NCBI RefSeq assembly: GCF_013365535.1
Contig: NZ_CP053590.1
Span: forward strand, 4,702,501-4,766,500
Direction of reading: 5' to 3'
DNA length: 64,000 nucleotides
Origin: Aquimarina sp. TRL1
GTDB lineage: Bacteria; Bacteroidota; Bacteroidia; Flavobacteriales; Flavobacteriaceae
A program made the position numbers and the translations under genes. Below, one piece after another: positions 28,169 through 37,324 of the stretch. The stretch's first letter is position 1. Each line of letters begins with the position of its first letter. The notes beneath the pieces were generated by a model that saw only the letters and a list, made by a program, of their open reading frames with translations, ran no database searches and was not told the origin of the DNA.

Positions 28169-28876
28169 ATGCAATTATTTTTTAGTGCAGATATTTTAGC
28201 TTCTTCGACATACACTTTTTCTAGAGAAGAAAGCAAACATATTACCAAAGTCTTGCGAAAAAAAGAAGGAGATATATTACAAATCACTAATGGAAAAGGA
28301 TCTTTATTTACCGGAGAAATCACTTTCTGTACTCCCAATAAATGTGTTGTTCAGATTTCTGAAGAAACAAAATATCCTTCAAAACCCTATCGATTACACC
28401 TGGCTGTAGCCCCTACAAAAATGAACGATCGCTATGAATGGTTTTTAGAAAAAGCTACTGAAATTGGTATTGATGAAATCACCCCTATTATTTGTGATCA
28501 CAGTGAAAGAAAAGTGATCAAGGCTGAACGATTTGAACGCATTATTCAGAGTGCTATGAAACAATCCCTACAGATGCATCTTCCTACATTAAATCCTGCA
28601 ATTTCACTTACTGATTTTATAACCCGTTCTAAAGATGAAGATCAATTATTTATTGCTCATTGCGAGGAAACGAATAAACAATCTTTAAAAGATACCTTAA
28701 AATCCGGTAAAAACACTTTAATACTTATTGGTCCGGAAGGAGATTTCTCTCCCAGAGAGATTGACCTTGCGCTTACAAATAACTTTACTCCTATTACACT
28801 CGGTGAAACACGATTGCGAACTGAAACTGCTGCCATTGTGGCTACTCATACAGTTTCATTCCTGAACCTATTGTAA
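28169..28876 (+). CDS. rsmE: 16S rRNA (uracil1498-N3)-methyltransferase RsmE
   Basis: The SPOUT-class enzyme methylates U1498 of 16S rRNA using SAM. An N-terminal PUA-like domain (FSREESKHITKVLRKKEGD, ITNGKGSLFTGEI) precedes the knotted methylase domain with PTKMNDRYEWFLEKATEIG, LIGPEGDFSPREIDLA and LGETRLRTETAA at the cofactor knot. The 235-residue length is normal. The last 9 bases overlap the end of the convergent DUF1223 gene. Confidence 0.96.
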   Translation: MQLFFSADILASSTYTFSREESKHITKVLRKKEGDILQITNGKGSLFTGEITFCTPNKCVVQISEETKYPSKPYRLHLAVAPTKMNDRYEWFLEKATEIGIDEITPIICDHSERKVIKAERFERIIQSAMKQSLQMHLPTLNPAISLTDFITRSKDEDQLFIAHCEETNKQSLKDTLKSGKNTLILIGPEGDFSPREIDLALTNNFTPITLGETRLRTETAAIVATHTVSFLNLL

Positions 28877-29599
28877 TTGTTCTCTGGTAGCAGCAGTAAT
28901 CTTCAGCTTCGGATTCTGAGTAAACCCGACAATAGCCAGTTTATCTTTTGTTGTCACCCAATCTGGAATCACTATTATACATTCTCCTTCTAACTCTGAA
29001 GTTGTTTTTTTATAAGCTACAATATTGCTGTTTTCCAATGTTCTATTTCTGTTTTCTCCGCGAACTACAGTTGTTGTTCTATTTTCTACCACTAATACGA
29101 TAGCTATTTTATCTTTATCAGTAGTATTAACTGTAGAATAAGTAACTTTAATTTCCTCATCTGATAACTTTGTAACTTTTAAGTCTATCCCAGTATCCGG
29201 TTTTCTGGATAAAAATTGTGCTATAGACTGTTCTGCCTTTTTACTATCAGACCCGACAAAATGCATTGTTCCATTGACAACCAATTGCGGAGTATACACG
29301 GATCGACTATTCCATTCATATGCATATTCCCGTTGATAATCAGTATACACTTCTTTACTAAAAGGGTCTTTCCACCCCAATCGATTCCAATAATCTACAT
29401 GATATGATAATGCGTATACATTTTCATTTTTGTAGACTTTGGTTATTTGTTTAAGCAGGTCATCTGCAGGGGGACAGCTACTACACCCCTGAGAAGTGAA
29501 TAACTCTAACAAAACAAATGGTTTTTCTTCCTGTGCAACACTTTGATAACCCATCAAAACAATACTTCCTATACAAATCAACAACTTCTTTATATACAT
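28868..29599 (-). CDS. Exported DUF1223 thioredoxin-like protein
   Basis: A signal peptide (ending YQSVAQ) is followed by a thioredoxin-fold domain of the DUF1223 family. The defining motif LLELFTSQGCSSCPPADDLL holds a CxxC pair near residue 40. AYEWNSRSVYTPQLVVNG is the cis-Pro-containing strand, and a beta-rich C-terminal half follows. It is probably a periplasmic redox-active protein of unknown target. It stands alone, divergent from the DUF4159 gene and overlapping rsmE at the 3' ends. Confidence 0.9.
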   Translation of the reverse strand: MYIKKLLICIGSIVLMGYQSVAQEEKPFVLLELFTSQGCSSCPPADDLLKQITKVYKNENVYALSYHVDYWNRLGWKDPFSKEVYTDYQREYAYEWNSRSVYTPQLVVNGTMHFVGSDSKKAEQSIAQFLSRKPDTGIDLKVTKLSDEEIKVTYSTVNTTDKDKIAIVLVVENRTTTVVRGENRNRTLENSNIVAYKKTTSELEGECIIVIPDWVTTKDKLAIVGFTQNPKLKITAATREQLQ

Positions 29600-29666
29600 A
29601 TTCCGTTTTTTTCGCAGTATTTATTTAATTTTACTACTTTTATTTCTATAAATTTAGACGTCAACA

Positions 29667-30311
29667 ATGACTAAACTTACAGCTCTTTTTATTGTTTTTT
29701 TATGTTCGTTTCTTTCTTTTGGTCAGGATATTGCCATATTACAATACAAAGGAGGTGGAGACTGGTATAGCAATCCTACTGCTTTACCTAATCTAATTAC
29801 TTTTTGTAACAGACAGATACAAACAACCATTGCCTCTAAGCCTAAAACTGTAAAACCGGAGAGTGTTGATATTTTTCAGTACCCCTATTTACATATGACA
29901 GGACATGGTAATGTTTTCTTTTCAGAAAATGATGCTGAAAACCTTAGAAAATATTTACTCAGTGGTGGTTTTTTACATATTGACGATAACTACGGGATGA
30001 ATCCATACATCCGAAAAGAATTAGTCAAGGTATTCCCAGATAAGGAATTGGTAGAGATTCCTAATACACATCCTATATTCTCTACCGTTTATACCTTCCC
30101 GAAAGGACTCCCTAAAATTCATGAACACGATGGAAAACGACCGCAGGCATTCGGAATTATACATGAAAATCGATTAATTCTCTTATTTACTTACGAGAGT
30201 GATCTGGGAGATGGCTGGGAAAATCCGGAGATTCATAATGACCCAGAGGAAGTACGGTTAAAAGCCCTACAAATGGGCGCTAATATCATTAAATATGCTT
30301 TTGAAAACTAA
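29667..30311 (+). CDS. Exported DUF4159 protein
   Basis: The protein begins with a signal peptide (MTKLTALFIVFLCSFLSFGQ) and continues as a single DUF4159 domain: LQYKGGGDWYSNPTALPNLI, YPYLHMTGHGNVFFSENDAE, LSGGFLHIDDNYG, then EIPNTHPIF and ALQMGANIIKYA. The fold is related to glutamine-amidotransferase-like domains, with the HIDD and TGHG pieces as candidate functional residues. In other Bacteroidota these genes often lie near aerotolerance (Bat) or methylase genes. Here a SpoU-type methylase follows 41 bp downstream. The molecular role is unknown. Confidence 0.9.
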   Translation: MTKLTALFIVFLCSFLSFGQDIAILQYKGGGDWYSNPTALPNLITFCNRQIQTTIASKPKTVKPESVDIFQYPYLHMTGHGNVFFSENDAENLRKYLLSGGFLHIDDNYGMNPYIRKELVKVFPDKELVEIPNTHPIFSTVYTFPKGLPKIHEHDGKRPQAFGIIHENRLILLFTYESDLGDGWENPEIHNDPEEVRLKALQMGANIIKYAFEN

Positions 30312-30352
30312 GCATTCCTCTTTTTTTATTATTTAAACAAAAGTACCTCCCT

Positions 30353-30877
30353 ATGAATTCTCAGCTACAACACCATCGTGCAGAAACTACCTTCATCAAA
30401 AAAAGATTTCCAATTGTTCTTGTTTGTGATGCCGTAAATTCTCCAGCTAATATTGGAAGTTTATTCAGAATTGCAGATAGTTTTGGTATCGAAAAAATAT
30501 ATTTCTGTGGAGAAGATATTACTATTATCAGTAAACGGATGCAACGAACAGCCAGATCCACCCATGAATATATAGCATATGAACAAGCAGATACTATCAC
30601 AGAAGTTATTGATACCTTATTAGAACAGGCATATACGATTTTATCCTTAGAAATTACAGAAAACAGCATCCCTGTTCAAACCTGCTCTATCCAAAAAAAT
30701 CAAAAAATTGCGTTAGTGATCGGAGAGGAAAACATGGGAGTATCTCCAAGCGTACTCAATATCTCTGATAGCAGTATTCATATCAACATGTATGGTAATA
30801 ACAGTAGTATGAATGTAGCAACTGCCACAGCAATTGCCCTTCATGAAATTACTAAAAAACTGATGCCTGAAAAATAA
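30353..30877 (+). CDS. TrmH/SpoU family RNA 2'-O-methyltransferase
   Basis: This 174-residue SPOUT methyltransferase shows motif 1 as LVCDAVNSPANIGSLFRIAD, motif 2 as LVIGEENMGVS and motif 3 as HINMYGNNSSMNVATATAIAL, which form the SAM-binding knot and dimer interface. The length fits a catalytic domain without an N-terminal L30e extension, so it is closer to TrmL/TrmH than to RlmB. The target nucleotide cannot be fixed from sequence. It is co-directional with the DUF4159 gene and probably on the same transcript. Confidence 0.93.
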   Translation: MNSQLQHHRAETTFIKKRFPIVLVCDAVNSPANIGSLFRIADSFGIEKIYFCGEDITIISKRMQRTARSTHEYIAYEQADTITEVIDTLLEQAYTILSLEITENSIPVQTCSIQKNQKIALVIGEENMGVSPSVLNISDSSIHINMYGNNSSMNVATATAIALHEITKKLMPEK

Positions 30878-30966
30878 TCAGCTTAGGTGTATTTTAATTC
30901 ATCGTTCTTTCTAGACAGACCGATCTACTGATTGTAGTTTTACTACACATTCAATATATAATTATC

Positions 30967-31359
30967 ATGAAAGAACAAATTAAATACTATCAGGACAAAC
31001 TTGCATATGAAATAGATGCTGCTGATTTATTTCTCGCTATTGAGAATAAAGATAATATAATCATCATTGATACTCGAAAGGCTTCTGGTTACACTCAGGA
31101 ACACCTCCCTAATTCTATTAATATTCCTCATGCAGAAATGAATGAAATAACAACGCGCCATCTGGATAAAAAAACAACTTACATTTGCTATTGTGATGGA
31201 ATTGGGTGTAATGCCTCTACAAAAGGGGCTTTAAAAATGGCACAATTAGGTTTTGCTGTAAAAGAACTTCTGGGAGGTATAGAATGGTGGAAATTTGACG
31301 GATATGCTACAGAAGGCACCCGAAAACAGGAAGGAACAACAATCCATTGCACATGCTAA
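30967..31359 (+). CDS. Rhodanese-like domain protein
   Basis: This is a single cytoplasmic rhodanese domain of 130 residues. It has the CH2A-type IIIDTRKASGYTQEHLPNSINIPHAEM and an active-site loop YCDGIGCNASTKGA, where the first Cys is in the position that carries persulfide sulfur. LGGIEWWKFDGY follows as the C-terminal substrate-pocket block. Two extra Cys residues end the protein (IHCTC). The acceptor is unknown. No partner sulfur-transfer gene is adjacent, and the gene is followed by a long structured non-coding region. Confidence 0.93.
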   Translation: MKEQIKYYQDKLAYEIDAADLFLAIENKDNIIIIDTRKASGYTQEHLPNSINIPHAEMNEITTRHLDKKTTYICYCDGIGCNASTKGALKMAQLGFAVKELLGGIEWWKFDGYATEGTRKQEGTTIHCTC

Positions 31360-31424
31360 AACTATTATATTGAGCATTTAGTAAGAACTTTTCCTAATTT
31401 GATCAGCATACTAAGTTAGAAAAA

Positions 31425-31670
31425 AGGTTCTGGCGTCGGTTCTTTGGAACATATCAAAAAAATCCCAGAAAAAAACAGCTCATTATGAAGCTGCCATCCC
31501 CTGCAAACAATGGGTTTTCTTCATTTTTTTATAAAAAAATCTATATATAAATGAAACAAAAAGAAAGTTTTCACTTACACTTACGACTAATAAACCACTA
31601 AAACGGTTTATTAGAGTTCTGATTCCGAAATATCAAATCTACAGTACCATGATATTTCGGAATCTTTTTT
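31425..31670 (+). ncRNA. Candidate structured RNA in the 384-bp gap before the AI-2E-type gene
   Basis: No ORF fits this gap. On the plus strand several helices follow one another. TTCTGG (31428-31433) pairs with CCAGAA (31465-31470), enclosing GTTC-TTTG-GAAC. CAGCT / AGCTG lies at 31476-31493. CTAATAAACC / GGTTTATTAG (31587-31614) has a perfect 10-bp stem. Last comes a 15-bp terminator stem. The chain ends in a U-run, as a small RNA or a leader riboswitch would. A weak promoter (TTG at 31370, TAATTTG at 31395) lies upstream. No known RNA family is recognised, so this remains a proposal. Confidence 0.35.
31621..31670 (+). terminator. Rho-independent terminator at the end of the candidate RNA
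   Basis: The perfect 15-bp stem GATTCCGAAATATCA / TGATATTTCGGAATC has a 14-base loop and is followed by six T. It lies 74 bp before the next gene, which therefore needs its own promoter or anti-termination. Confidence 0.85.
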
Positions 31671-31743
31671 CTTACCGACATCTCCTACATTTTTGTATTT
31701 TTATCCTTACTAATACTATTAAAAAGTAAATAACTCCTTACTT

Positions 31744-32832
31744 ATGAATTCAAAAACGATTGCGTATGGTATCCTTAGAGCAGTAAGCATACTTATAGGG
31801 ATTCTATTGCTTCTCTGGTTTCTTTATAAAATACAATCCATACTCGTATATATCGCTTTTGCTGCTGTAATTTCTCTAATGGGGCGACCTTTGGTATTAT
31901 TTCTCAAAAGAAAATTAAAGTTTAATAATACACTTGCTGTAGTTTTTACCCTATTTATTACTATTGCCCTGTTTCTAAGTATATTTTTACTATTTGTTCC
32001 TATCATTACAGAACAAGGACAATTGATAGGTGAAATAAATATTAATAAAATCGGAGATGATCTCGACAGACTAAATGAGGAAGTGAGTAATTATTTCAAC
32101 ATAAATAAACTTAATTTATTAGAAGTACTGAAGCAGACTGATTTGATGAAATATTTGGATTTAAAAATCATCCCTAATCTTATCAATTCTTTCTTAAGTG
32201 GGTTTGGAGCTGTTTTAATAGGTCTTTTCTCCATACTATTCATTTCTTTTTTTCTATTAAAAGACAGCCAATTGCTAGAAAATAGTTTATTGGTTTTTGC
32301 TAAAAAAGAAGACGAAACAAAATTTATGCGAGCCTTTACCAAGATTAAAGATTTATTATCTCGTTATTTTGTCGGACTGTTATTACAAGTATTGATATTA
32401 TTCACCCTATATACAATTCTGTTTTTGATATTTGGAGTACACAATCCTATTGCTGTAGCACTTATAGCTGCCATTTTTAATTTAATACCATATATAGGTC
32501 CTTTATTTGGCGGTATATTGGTGTTAATCCTTGCTACAACAAGTAATCTGGGTATGGATTTTTCTACAGTGATTCTTCCTAAACTAACATACATTCTTAT
32601 CGGGTATCTTATCATTCAACTGATCGATAATTTTGCCAATCAACCTCTTATATTCGGAAACAGTGTTAAATCACATCCTTTGGAAATTTTTATTGCTATA
32701 CTCATATTCGGATCCTTATTCGGGATCAGCGGTTTAATTGTCGCTGTTCCTTTTTATACTGCTATTAAGGTTATTTCTAAAGAATTCTTATCCGAATACA
32801 AAATCGTTAAGCAACTAACAAAAGGACTATAA
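31744..32832 (+). CDS. AI-2E family transporter (PerM/YdiK-like membrane protein)
   Basis: This 362-residue inner-membrane protein shows about seven to eight helices in the family pattern. There are two N-terminal pairs, an amphipathic central region (residues 105-150), LLKDSQLLE, and the signature IFNLIPYIGPLFGGILVLILA in the C-terminal half, followed by QLIDNFANQPLIFGNSV. Family members are linked to export of signalling molecules or Na+(Li+)/H+ antiport. The substrate cannot be inferred here. The gene precedes the methyltransferase by 41 bp and may be co-transcribed with it. Confidence 0.92.
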   Translation: MNSKTIAYGILRAVSILIGILLLLWFLYKIQSILVYIAFAAVISLMGRPLVLFLKRKLKFNNTLAVVFTLFITIALFLSIFLLFVPIITEQGQLIGEININKIGDDLDRLNEEVSNYFNINKLNLLEVLKQTDLMKYLDLKIIPNLINSFLSGFGAVLIGLFSILFISFFLLKDSQLLENSLLVFAKKEDETKFMRAFTKIKDLLSRYFVGLLLQVLILFTLYTILFLIFGVHNPIAVALIAAIFNLIPYIGPLFGGILVLILATTSNLGMDFSTVILPKLTYILIGYLIIQLIDNFANQPLIFGNSVKSHPLEIFIAILIFGSLFGISGLIVAVPFYTAIKVISKEFLSEYKIVKQLTKGL

Positions 32833-32873
32833 TCCTAATCAGTAATTTCCTCTAATCAAAAAATAAAACGCCA

Positions 32874-34058
32874 GTGAATGCTGCTATTCTACAACGAGAA
32901 GTGCAAGATTTTATACATGAAAAATCTTCTAAGCCGATTGATATTAGTAAACTTATTCTTTCCGGTAGTCCCTTCTCAGACATTTCTAGTCAAGAGTTAG
33001 CACAACAGATAAAAGGGCGTTTAAAGGCGAAGGATAAGCTTTCGCTTTGGTATCATACAAAGGGGATTTATTATCCCCCTTCCATTAATATGGAACAAAC
33101 TTCTTCAGAACTGACAGGGCTGTATAAGAGCAAATTAGTTTCCGGGGAGCGATTAATTGATCTTACAGGGGGGTTGGGTATTGATGATTATTATTTTTCT
33201 AAAGTCATTAATAAAGTAACCCATTGTGAACTCAATGAATCACTAAGTGTTATCGCTACTCATAATTTTAGTGCTTTAGGTGCTTCAAATATTGTTACTC
33301 ATACAGGAGATGCTATTTCCTATTTGCAAAATCAGGAATATCAATATGACTGGATTTATATTGATCCCTCGAGAAGAAATGATATCAAAGGAAAGGTTTT
33401 TTTTCTGGAAGATTGTTTACCAGATGTTCCTAAACATATTGATTTGTTATTTTCGCGAAGTACCAACGTTTTAATAAAAACATCTCCTCTGCTGGATATT
33501 CAAACCGGAATTAAGTCACTACAATTCGTAAAAGAAATTCACTGTGTTGCTGTTAAGAATGAAGTCAAGGAGTTAATATGGGTATTGTCCAAAGATTATA
33601 TAGGAAAAGTACACATTACGAGTTGCAATATTACTAATGACCAACAGAAATTATTTTCTTTTTCCATAGAGGAAGAAGTCACTGCTTCTTGCTCCTTTAG
33701 TTCTCCTAAAAAATACTTATATGAGCCTAATGCTGCAATCCTAAAAAGCGGGGCATTTAAATGTGTTGCAACTCGTTATGGACTGGATAAACTTCATCCG
33801 CATTCTCACTTGTATACATCTGACATGCTCATTGATTTTCCAGGAAGGCGTTTTGAAATTATATCACATGCTCCCTATCATAAGAAAAATTTAAAAGCTA
33901 ATGCCATTACCAAAGCAAATATTACTGTGCGGAATTTTAATGAAACAGTCGCTAACCTTCGTAAAAAATTAAAAATAAAAGACGGAGGAACAGATTATTT
34001 ATTTTTTACCACAGATGCTACCGGAGCAAAAATTAGTATTCATTGCAAAAAAGCGTAA
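32874..34058 (+). CDS. Class I SAM-dependent methyltransferase with THUMP-like domain (PG_1098 type)
   Basis: This 394-residue protein has a helical N-terminus, a Rossmann methylase core and a C-terminal THUMP-like/ferredoxin-like part. The SAM loop is LIDLTGGLGIDDYYFS, the acidic ribose-binding end is CELNESLS, and IDPSRRN (residues 161-167) is the catalytic-strand motif in place of NPPY. These features match the Bacteroidota family seen in structure PG_1098. The substrate is probably RNA but unproven. The start is GTG at 32874. The nearby ATG at 32878 is out of frame. Confidence 0.88.
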   Translation: MNAAILQREVQDFIHEKSSKPIDISKLILSGSPFSDISSQELAQQIKGRLKAKDKLSLWYHTKGIYYPPSINMEQTSSELTGLYKSKLVSGERLIDLTGGLGIDDYYFSKVINKVTHCELNESLSVIATHNFSALGASNIVTHTGDAISYLQNQEYQYDWIYIDPSRRNDIKGKVFFLEDCLPDVPKHIDLLFSRSTNVLIKTSPLLDIQTGIKSLQFVKEIHCVAVKNEVKELIWVLSKDYIGKVHITSCNITNDQQKLFSFSIEEEVTASCSFSSPKKYLYEPNAAILKSGAFKCVATRYGLDKLHPHSHLYTSDMLIDFPGRRFEIISHAPYHKKNLKANAITKANITVRNFNETVANLRKKLKIKDGGTDYLFFTTDATGAKISIHCKKA

Positions 34059-34070
34059 TTAGCTAGCTGT

Positions 34071-34742
34071 TTACAACTCCAGATTACTCATAAAAATCTG
34101 ATGTTCTATTGCGTGAATAACCAAACCTGCTATATTTTTAGATCCTGTCTTTATCATAAGATTATTGCGATGTCCATCTACTGTTCTCGGGCTAATAAAA
34201 AGCTGCTCTCCTATTTCTATGGTTGTTTTCTGCTCACAAATTAGTTTTAATACCTCTCGTTCCCTTTTGGTCAGAAATTCTTCATCATACTTTTTGCTTT
34301 TATCTGCTTTTAGCGATGCTTCCTGTATAATGCTCATCACATTATCATCGTAATAAAAGCCTTTTAAAGCCACCTGATTAATTGTATCTATTACTTTTGT
34401 TGGTGATGCATTTTTGGCTAAATACGCAACGGCTCCCTGACGGATCATATTACTGATAAATGGTTTTGAATAGTAACTCGTCAAGGCGATAATTTTAATA
34501 TCCGGGAATTTTTTTCGTACTTCTTTAGTCGTTTCTACCCCATTTAAATAAGGCATTTTTAAATCCATCAGGATTATTTCCGGCAATTCTCTCATATCAT
34601 TAAGTTGCTGGATAAGATCATTTCCATTTTCTGCCTGTAAACAAATATCTATATTGGTTTCTTTATCTAAAATAAAAGCGATTCCTTGTCTAAACAACGT
34701 CTCATCATCTGCAATGGCTAATCGTATATTTTCCTTTTTCAT
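34071..34742 (-). CDS. LuxR/NarL-family response regulator
   Basis: The 223-residue regulator has an N-terminal receiver domain with acidic pocket DDE, phosphoacceptor Asp in ILMDLKMPYLNG, Thr in IALTSYY and Lys in AYLAKNASP. A C-terminal LuxR-type helix-turn-helix follows (LTKREREVLKLICEQKTTIEIGEQLFISPRTVDGH). It is encoded 30 bp downstream of its histidine kinase. Targets are unknown. Candidates include the neighbouring membrane protein or lipoprotein genes. Confidence 0.95.
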   Translation of the reverse strand: MKKENIRLAIADDETLFRQGIAFILDKETNIDICLQAENGNDLIQQLNDMRELPEIILMDLKMPYLNGVETTKEVRKKFPDIKIIALTSYYSKPFISNMIRQGAVAYLAKNASPTKVIDTINQVALKGFYYDDNVMSIIQEASLKADKSKKYDEEFLTKREREVLKLICEQKTTIEIGEQLFISPRTVDGHRNNLMIKTGSKNIAGLVIHAIEHQIFMSNLEL

Positions 34743-34772
34743 CGTGTATCAATATAAGTTGGTTATTCTGAT

Positions 34773-35573
34773 CTATATTTTTTTGATTGTAATATTAAAA
34801 GTGACTCCTTCTCCTTTTTCACTAAAGTATTCGATAGCGCCTTTTAATATTTCAATGCGGCTTTCTATATTTTTAAGCCCTATTCCTTTTCTCTTTTTTA
34901 TTTCTTTTAGGTCAAAACCTTTTCCGTTATCCGTAAACTTGATTTTGATTCCCTCTTTGCCATCTTCCATTATCAATGAGACTTCTGTAGCTTCTCCATG
35001 ACGAACGGCATTATTCAAAAACTCCTGAACAATCCGAAATATATGGAGTTCTTCCTTCTTTTCCAACGAGTTATTATACGTGATTTTATAATCTACTTTT
35101 AGTTGCTTACTCTGTATAAATTCATCACATAACTCTTCTAAAGCTGCTTGTAATCCAAAGTTCTCTAATATTGGAGGTAATAAGTTATGAGCTAGTCTTC
35201 TGGAGCTCTCAAGGGTATTGGTCGTCACAGTAAGAATATGTTCCATCATATCTTTTTGTTCTTGTTCGTTCAAGCTCCCATCAATTAACATATTCGTACT
35301 TAGACTAACTACATTGAGTTTTGCACTAATTGCATCATGCAAATCTTGTGCAATTCGCTTTCGTTCTTCTTCCTGGGTTTCTAAGGTAGCATGAAGTACA
35401 TCTTTCTGATAGGATATTAGCAGATTAGCTTTATCCAATTCTACAGCTACAATTTTCTTTCTTGAAAAGAAAAAGAAAATAATCAATGCTACAGCCATTA
35501 ATAATAGTACTGTAATAGCCACCAAAATGATGACAATAATCTGTGAATCTTCTGCTAACAGTTTTTTCTCCAT
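34773..35573 (-). CDS. NarX-type (HisKA_3) sensor histidine kinase with one membrane helix
   Basis: The 266-residue kinase has almost no input domain: a short extracytoplasmic N-terminus, one transmembrane helix (IIVIILVAITVLLLMAVALIIF), a coiled coil, and the HisKA_3 dimerisation box with His79 in RIAQDLHDAIS. The ATPase domain follows with N-box FLNNAVRHGEA, G1 box FTDNGKGFD and GIGLKNIESRIE. Lacking its own sensor domain, it must take its signal through the helix or a partner. It overlaps the membrane-protein gene upstream by 19 bp and precedes the LuxR regulator. Confidence 0.95.
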   Translation of the reverse strand: MEKKLLAEDSQIIVIILVAITVLLLMAVALIIFFFFSRKKIVAVELDKANLLISYQKDVLHATLETQEEERKRIAQDLHDAISAKLNVVSLSTNMLIDGSLNEQEQKDMMEHILTVTTNTLESSRRLAHNLLPPILENFGLQAALEELCDEFIQSKQLKVDYKITYNNSLEKKEELHIFRIVQEFLNNAVRHGEATEVSLIMEDGKEGIKIKFTDNGKGFDLKEIKKRKGIGLKNIESRIEILKGAIEYFSEKGEGVTFNITIKKI

Positions 35574-36172
35574 TCTATAAAAATAAAAATTTGAAATATG
35601 ATATATAAGACTCCATTAACCACCCAAACTACCTTATTGACCATCGGGTCTAATTCTGTCATTAAATTTCCTGAAGCAAATATCAAGGCACTACAAAGTA
35701 TGTATATCAGGGTGCCTATATTAATATAAATAAATTCAGTAGAACTATCCAGGCTTCTAAACAAAAATAAGATTGCATAGGTAGTCAATACCAACGCAGT
35801 AATTAGAACCTCAGTAAGGTTAAAAACCTTAAATAGTTCAGGACTCAGTATATATTGTATAAATAATATTATCAAAACAAGTAGTGTGGTCCAAAAAACC
35901 CATTGTTTTAATCTTTTTCGTATAAATAGCATTTTATAACATAAACTCAGTAATACAAATTGTCCTACTAAATAAAAGTGTGATAAAAACAGGTTGTTTT
36001 TTCCATTTAAAAATAAAATTTCGGTACTCAGTTGAATTATAAATGTGAGAAGTAAGTACGCATAAAAAATTTTATAAACCGTTTTTAACTTTGATATTTT
36101 TAAGGAAAACAGGCAGATATTACTAATCAATAACAAATACCCAAAATAGACAACTAAATTCTCAAACATCAA
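35555..36172 (-). CDS. Polytopic membrane protein translationally linked to the histidine kinase
   Basis: This 205-residue protein has about seven hydrophobic helices from residue 5 to 200 and only short loops, ending FIEWRKNC. No family is recognised. Its last 19 bases overlap the kinase gene in another frame, so the two are translated together. In Bacteroidota, such small seven-helix proteins before stand-alone kinases may act as the missing sensor. That is inference. The gene starts a three-gene operon with the kinase and regulator. Confidence 0.75.
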   Translation of the reverse strand: MMFENLVVYFGYLLLISNICLFSLKISKLKTVYKIFYAYLLLTFIIQLSTEILFLNGKNNLFLSHFYLVGQFVLLSLCYKMLFIRKRLKQWVFWTTLLVLIILFIQYILSPELFKVFNLTEVLITALVLTTYAILFLFRSLDSSTEFIYINIGTLIYILCSALIFASGNLMTELDPMVNKVVWVVNGVLYIIFQIFIFIEWRKNC

Positions 36173-36355
36173 TTTCTATTTTTAGAGAATCACTGCTAGT
36201 AAGTATTAATACATTATCAATCTCTAAAGGGAATTCTAAAGAATTTCTCAATCTTTTAAACATATGCAATTTTTAGGGGTTATGTTACTACTAATGTATA
36301 ATAATTATTTATGATTGTATTTATGTATTGACAAAAAAGTACTTCATTACATAAA

Positions 36356-36394
36356 AAAAAGGCTCCTATTCAAACAAGAGATAAAAGCCTTTTT
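36356..36394 (-). terminator. Terminator after the first lipoprotein gene
   Basis: The arms AAAAAGGCT and AGCCTTTTT make a 9-bp stem with a 21-base loop and T-runs on both strands, placed just after the stop at 36440. Confidence 0.7.
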
Positions 36395-36439
36395 GATCAA
36401 TTTAATACAATACAATATCTATTGATACAAAGGAGCCCA

Positions 36440-37201
36440 CTACCCTCCTATTCTATCATCTCCTCCGATGTCACACATGGTTGGACACGGACGGGAAAAA
36501 TCATAGATATATGCATTTTCTCTTTCTCCATTACTCCCTTTTGAAAATAGATTTATTTTATGATTCTCAATGGGAGTAAATACAGTAGTTAATTTATTCT
36601 CGTAGTTAATTCCCCACGACAGATAAATTGTGGATACTGGTTGATTTGCCATATGTCGTACGACTACAGGAGACAAACTATAATGCCGTATTCTTTCTCC
36701 ATTTAATATGGTTACATCATCAATATCTGTTGTAGATTTTCTTCCCCAGGAATTCAGGTAATCAATCGCTTCATTAGGTTGTAAGATATGACTTGCTACA
36801 ATTTTATTTGCTTCACTATTTTTATTAAAGCGTTTGGACTGTATACTTACTAATTTTGATTTTATATCATCGGTTCCTTTTGGAGCTACCAAAAACTGAC
36901 CTATAATTTCTTCTTTACTGTTTAAACTAACTATTTTGACCCACAACTTATTTTCTATTACTCCCGGAATAAACCGAACTTGTACTACCTGGTCTGAAGC
37001 TACAATTTCTTGTAGTTTTTTAGTAGGTATATAGTATCCTTTTTGCGGATCAAATACTGTTGAAATATCATTATAATTCCATCCAAAATCGGTGGTTTGT
37101 TCTTTGTTGTTTTCTGAATCAATTACTACTGTTTCATCATTACTACATGAAATAAAAAGTGTACTGAATAAAATAATTATTGTTTTTATAACCTTATCCA
37201 T
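36440..37201 (-). CDS. Lipoprotein of unknown family, paralogue of the gene at 37768
   Basis: A lipoprotein signal (IIILFSTLFISCSND, lipidated Cys at residue 19) begins this 253-residue protein. The rest has no known domain, but it aligns along its length with the protein at 37768-38484: RFIPGVIENKLWVKI here against RIVPGILDEDIYLKF there, NGERIRHYSLSPVVVRHMA against NGERVAYFTLSEELVLHLS, and LSWGINYENKLTTVFTPIEN against ISWGINNTNTLVGVLIPIG. The last 12 residues are Cys-rich (CPTMCDIGGDDRIGG) and not shared. It is transcribed from far upstream through a hairpin-rich leader. Confidence 0.8.
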   Translation of the reverse strand: MDKVIKTIIILFSTLFISCSNDETVVIDSENNKEQTTDFGWNYNDISTVFDPQKGYYIPTKKLQEIVASDQVVQVRFIPGVIENKLWVKIVSLNSKEEIIGQFLVAPKGTDDIKSKLVSIQSKRFNKNSEANKIVASHILQPNEAIDYLNSWGRKSTTDIDDVTILNGERIRHYSLSPVVVRHMANQPVSTIYLSWGINYENKLTTVFTPIENHKINLFSKGSNGERENAYIYDFSRPCPTMCDIGGDDRIGG

Positions 37202-37324
37202 AATCTGCTAATTTTTAATTTGATGTTATGGACCCTAAATCAACCTTAGATGCATTAATAAGCCCTTTAACAACAAATTGGTTAATACTACTTAAGATGT
37301 TAGCACTAGAAAGAAGCCCCTTTC

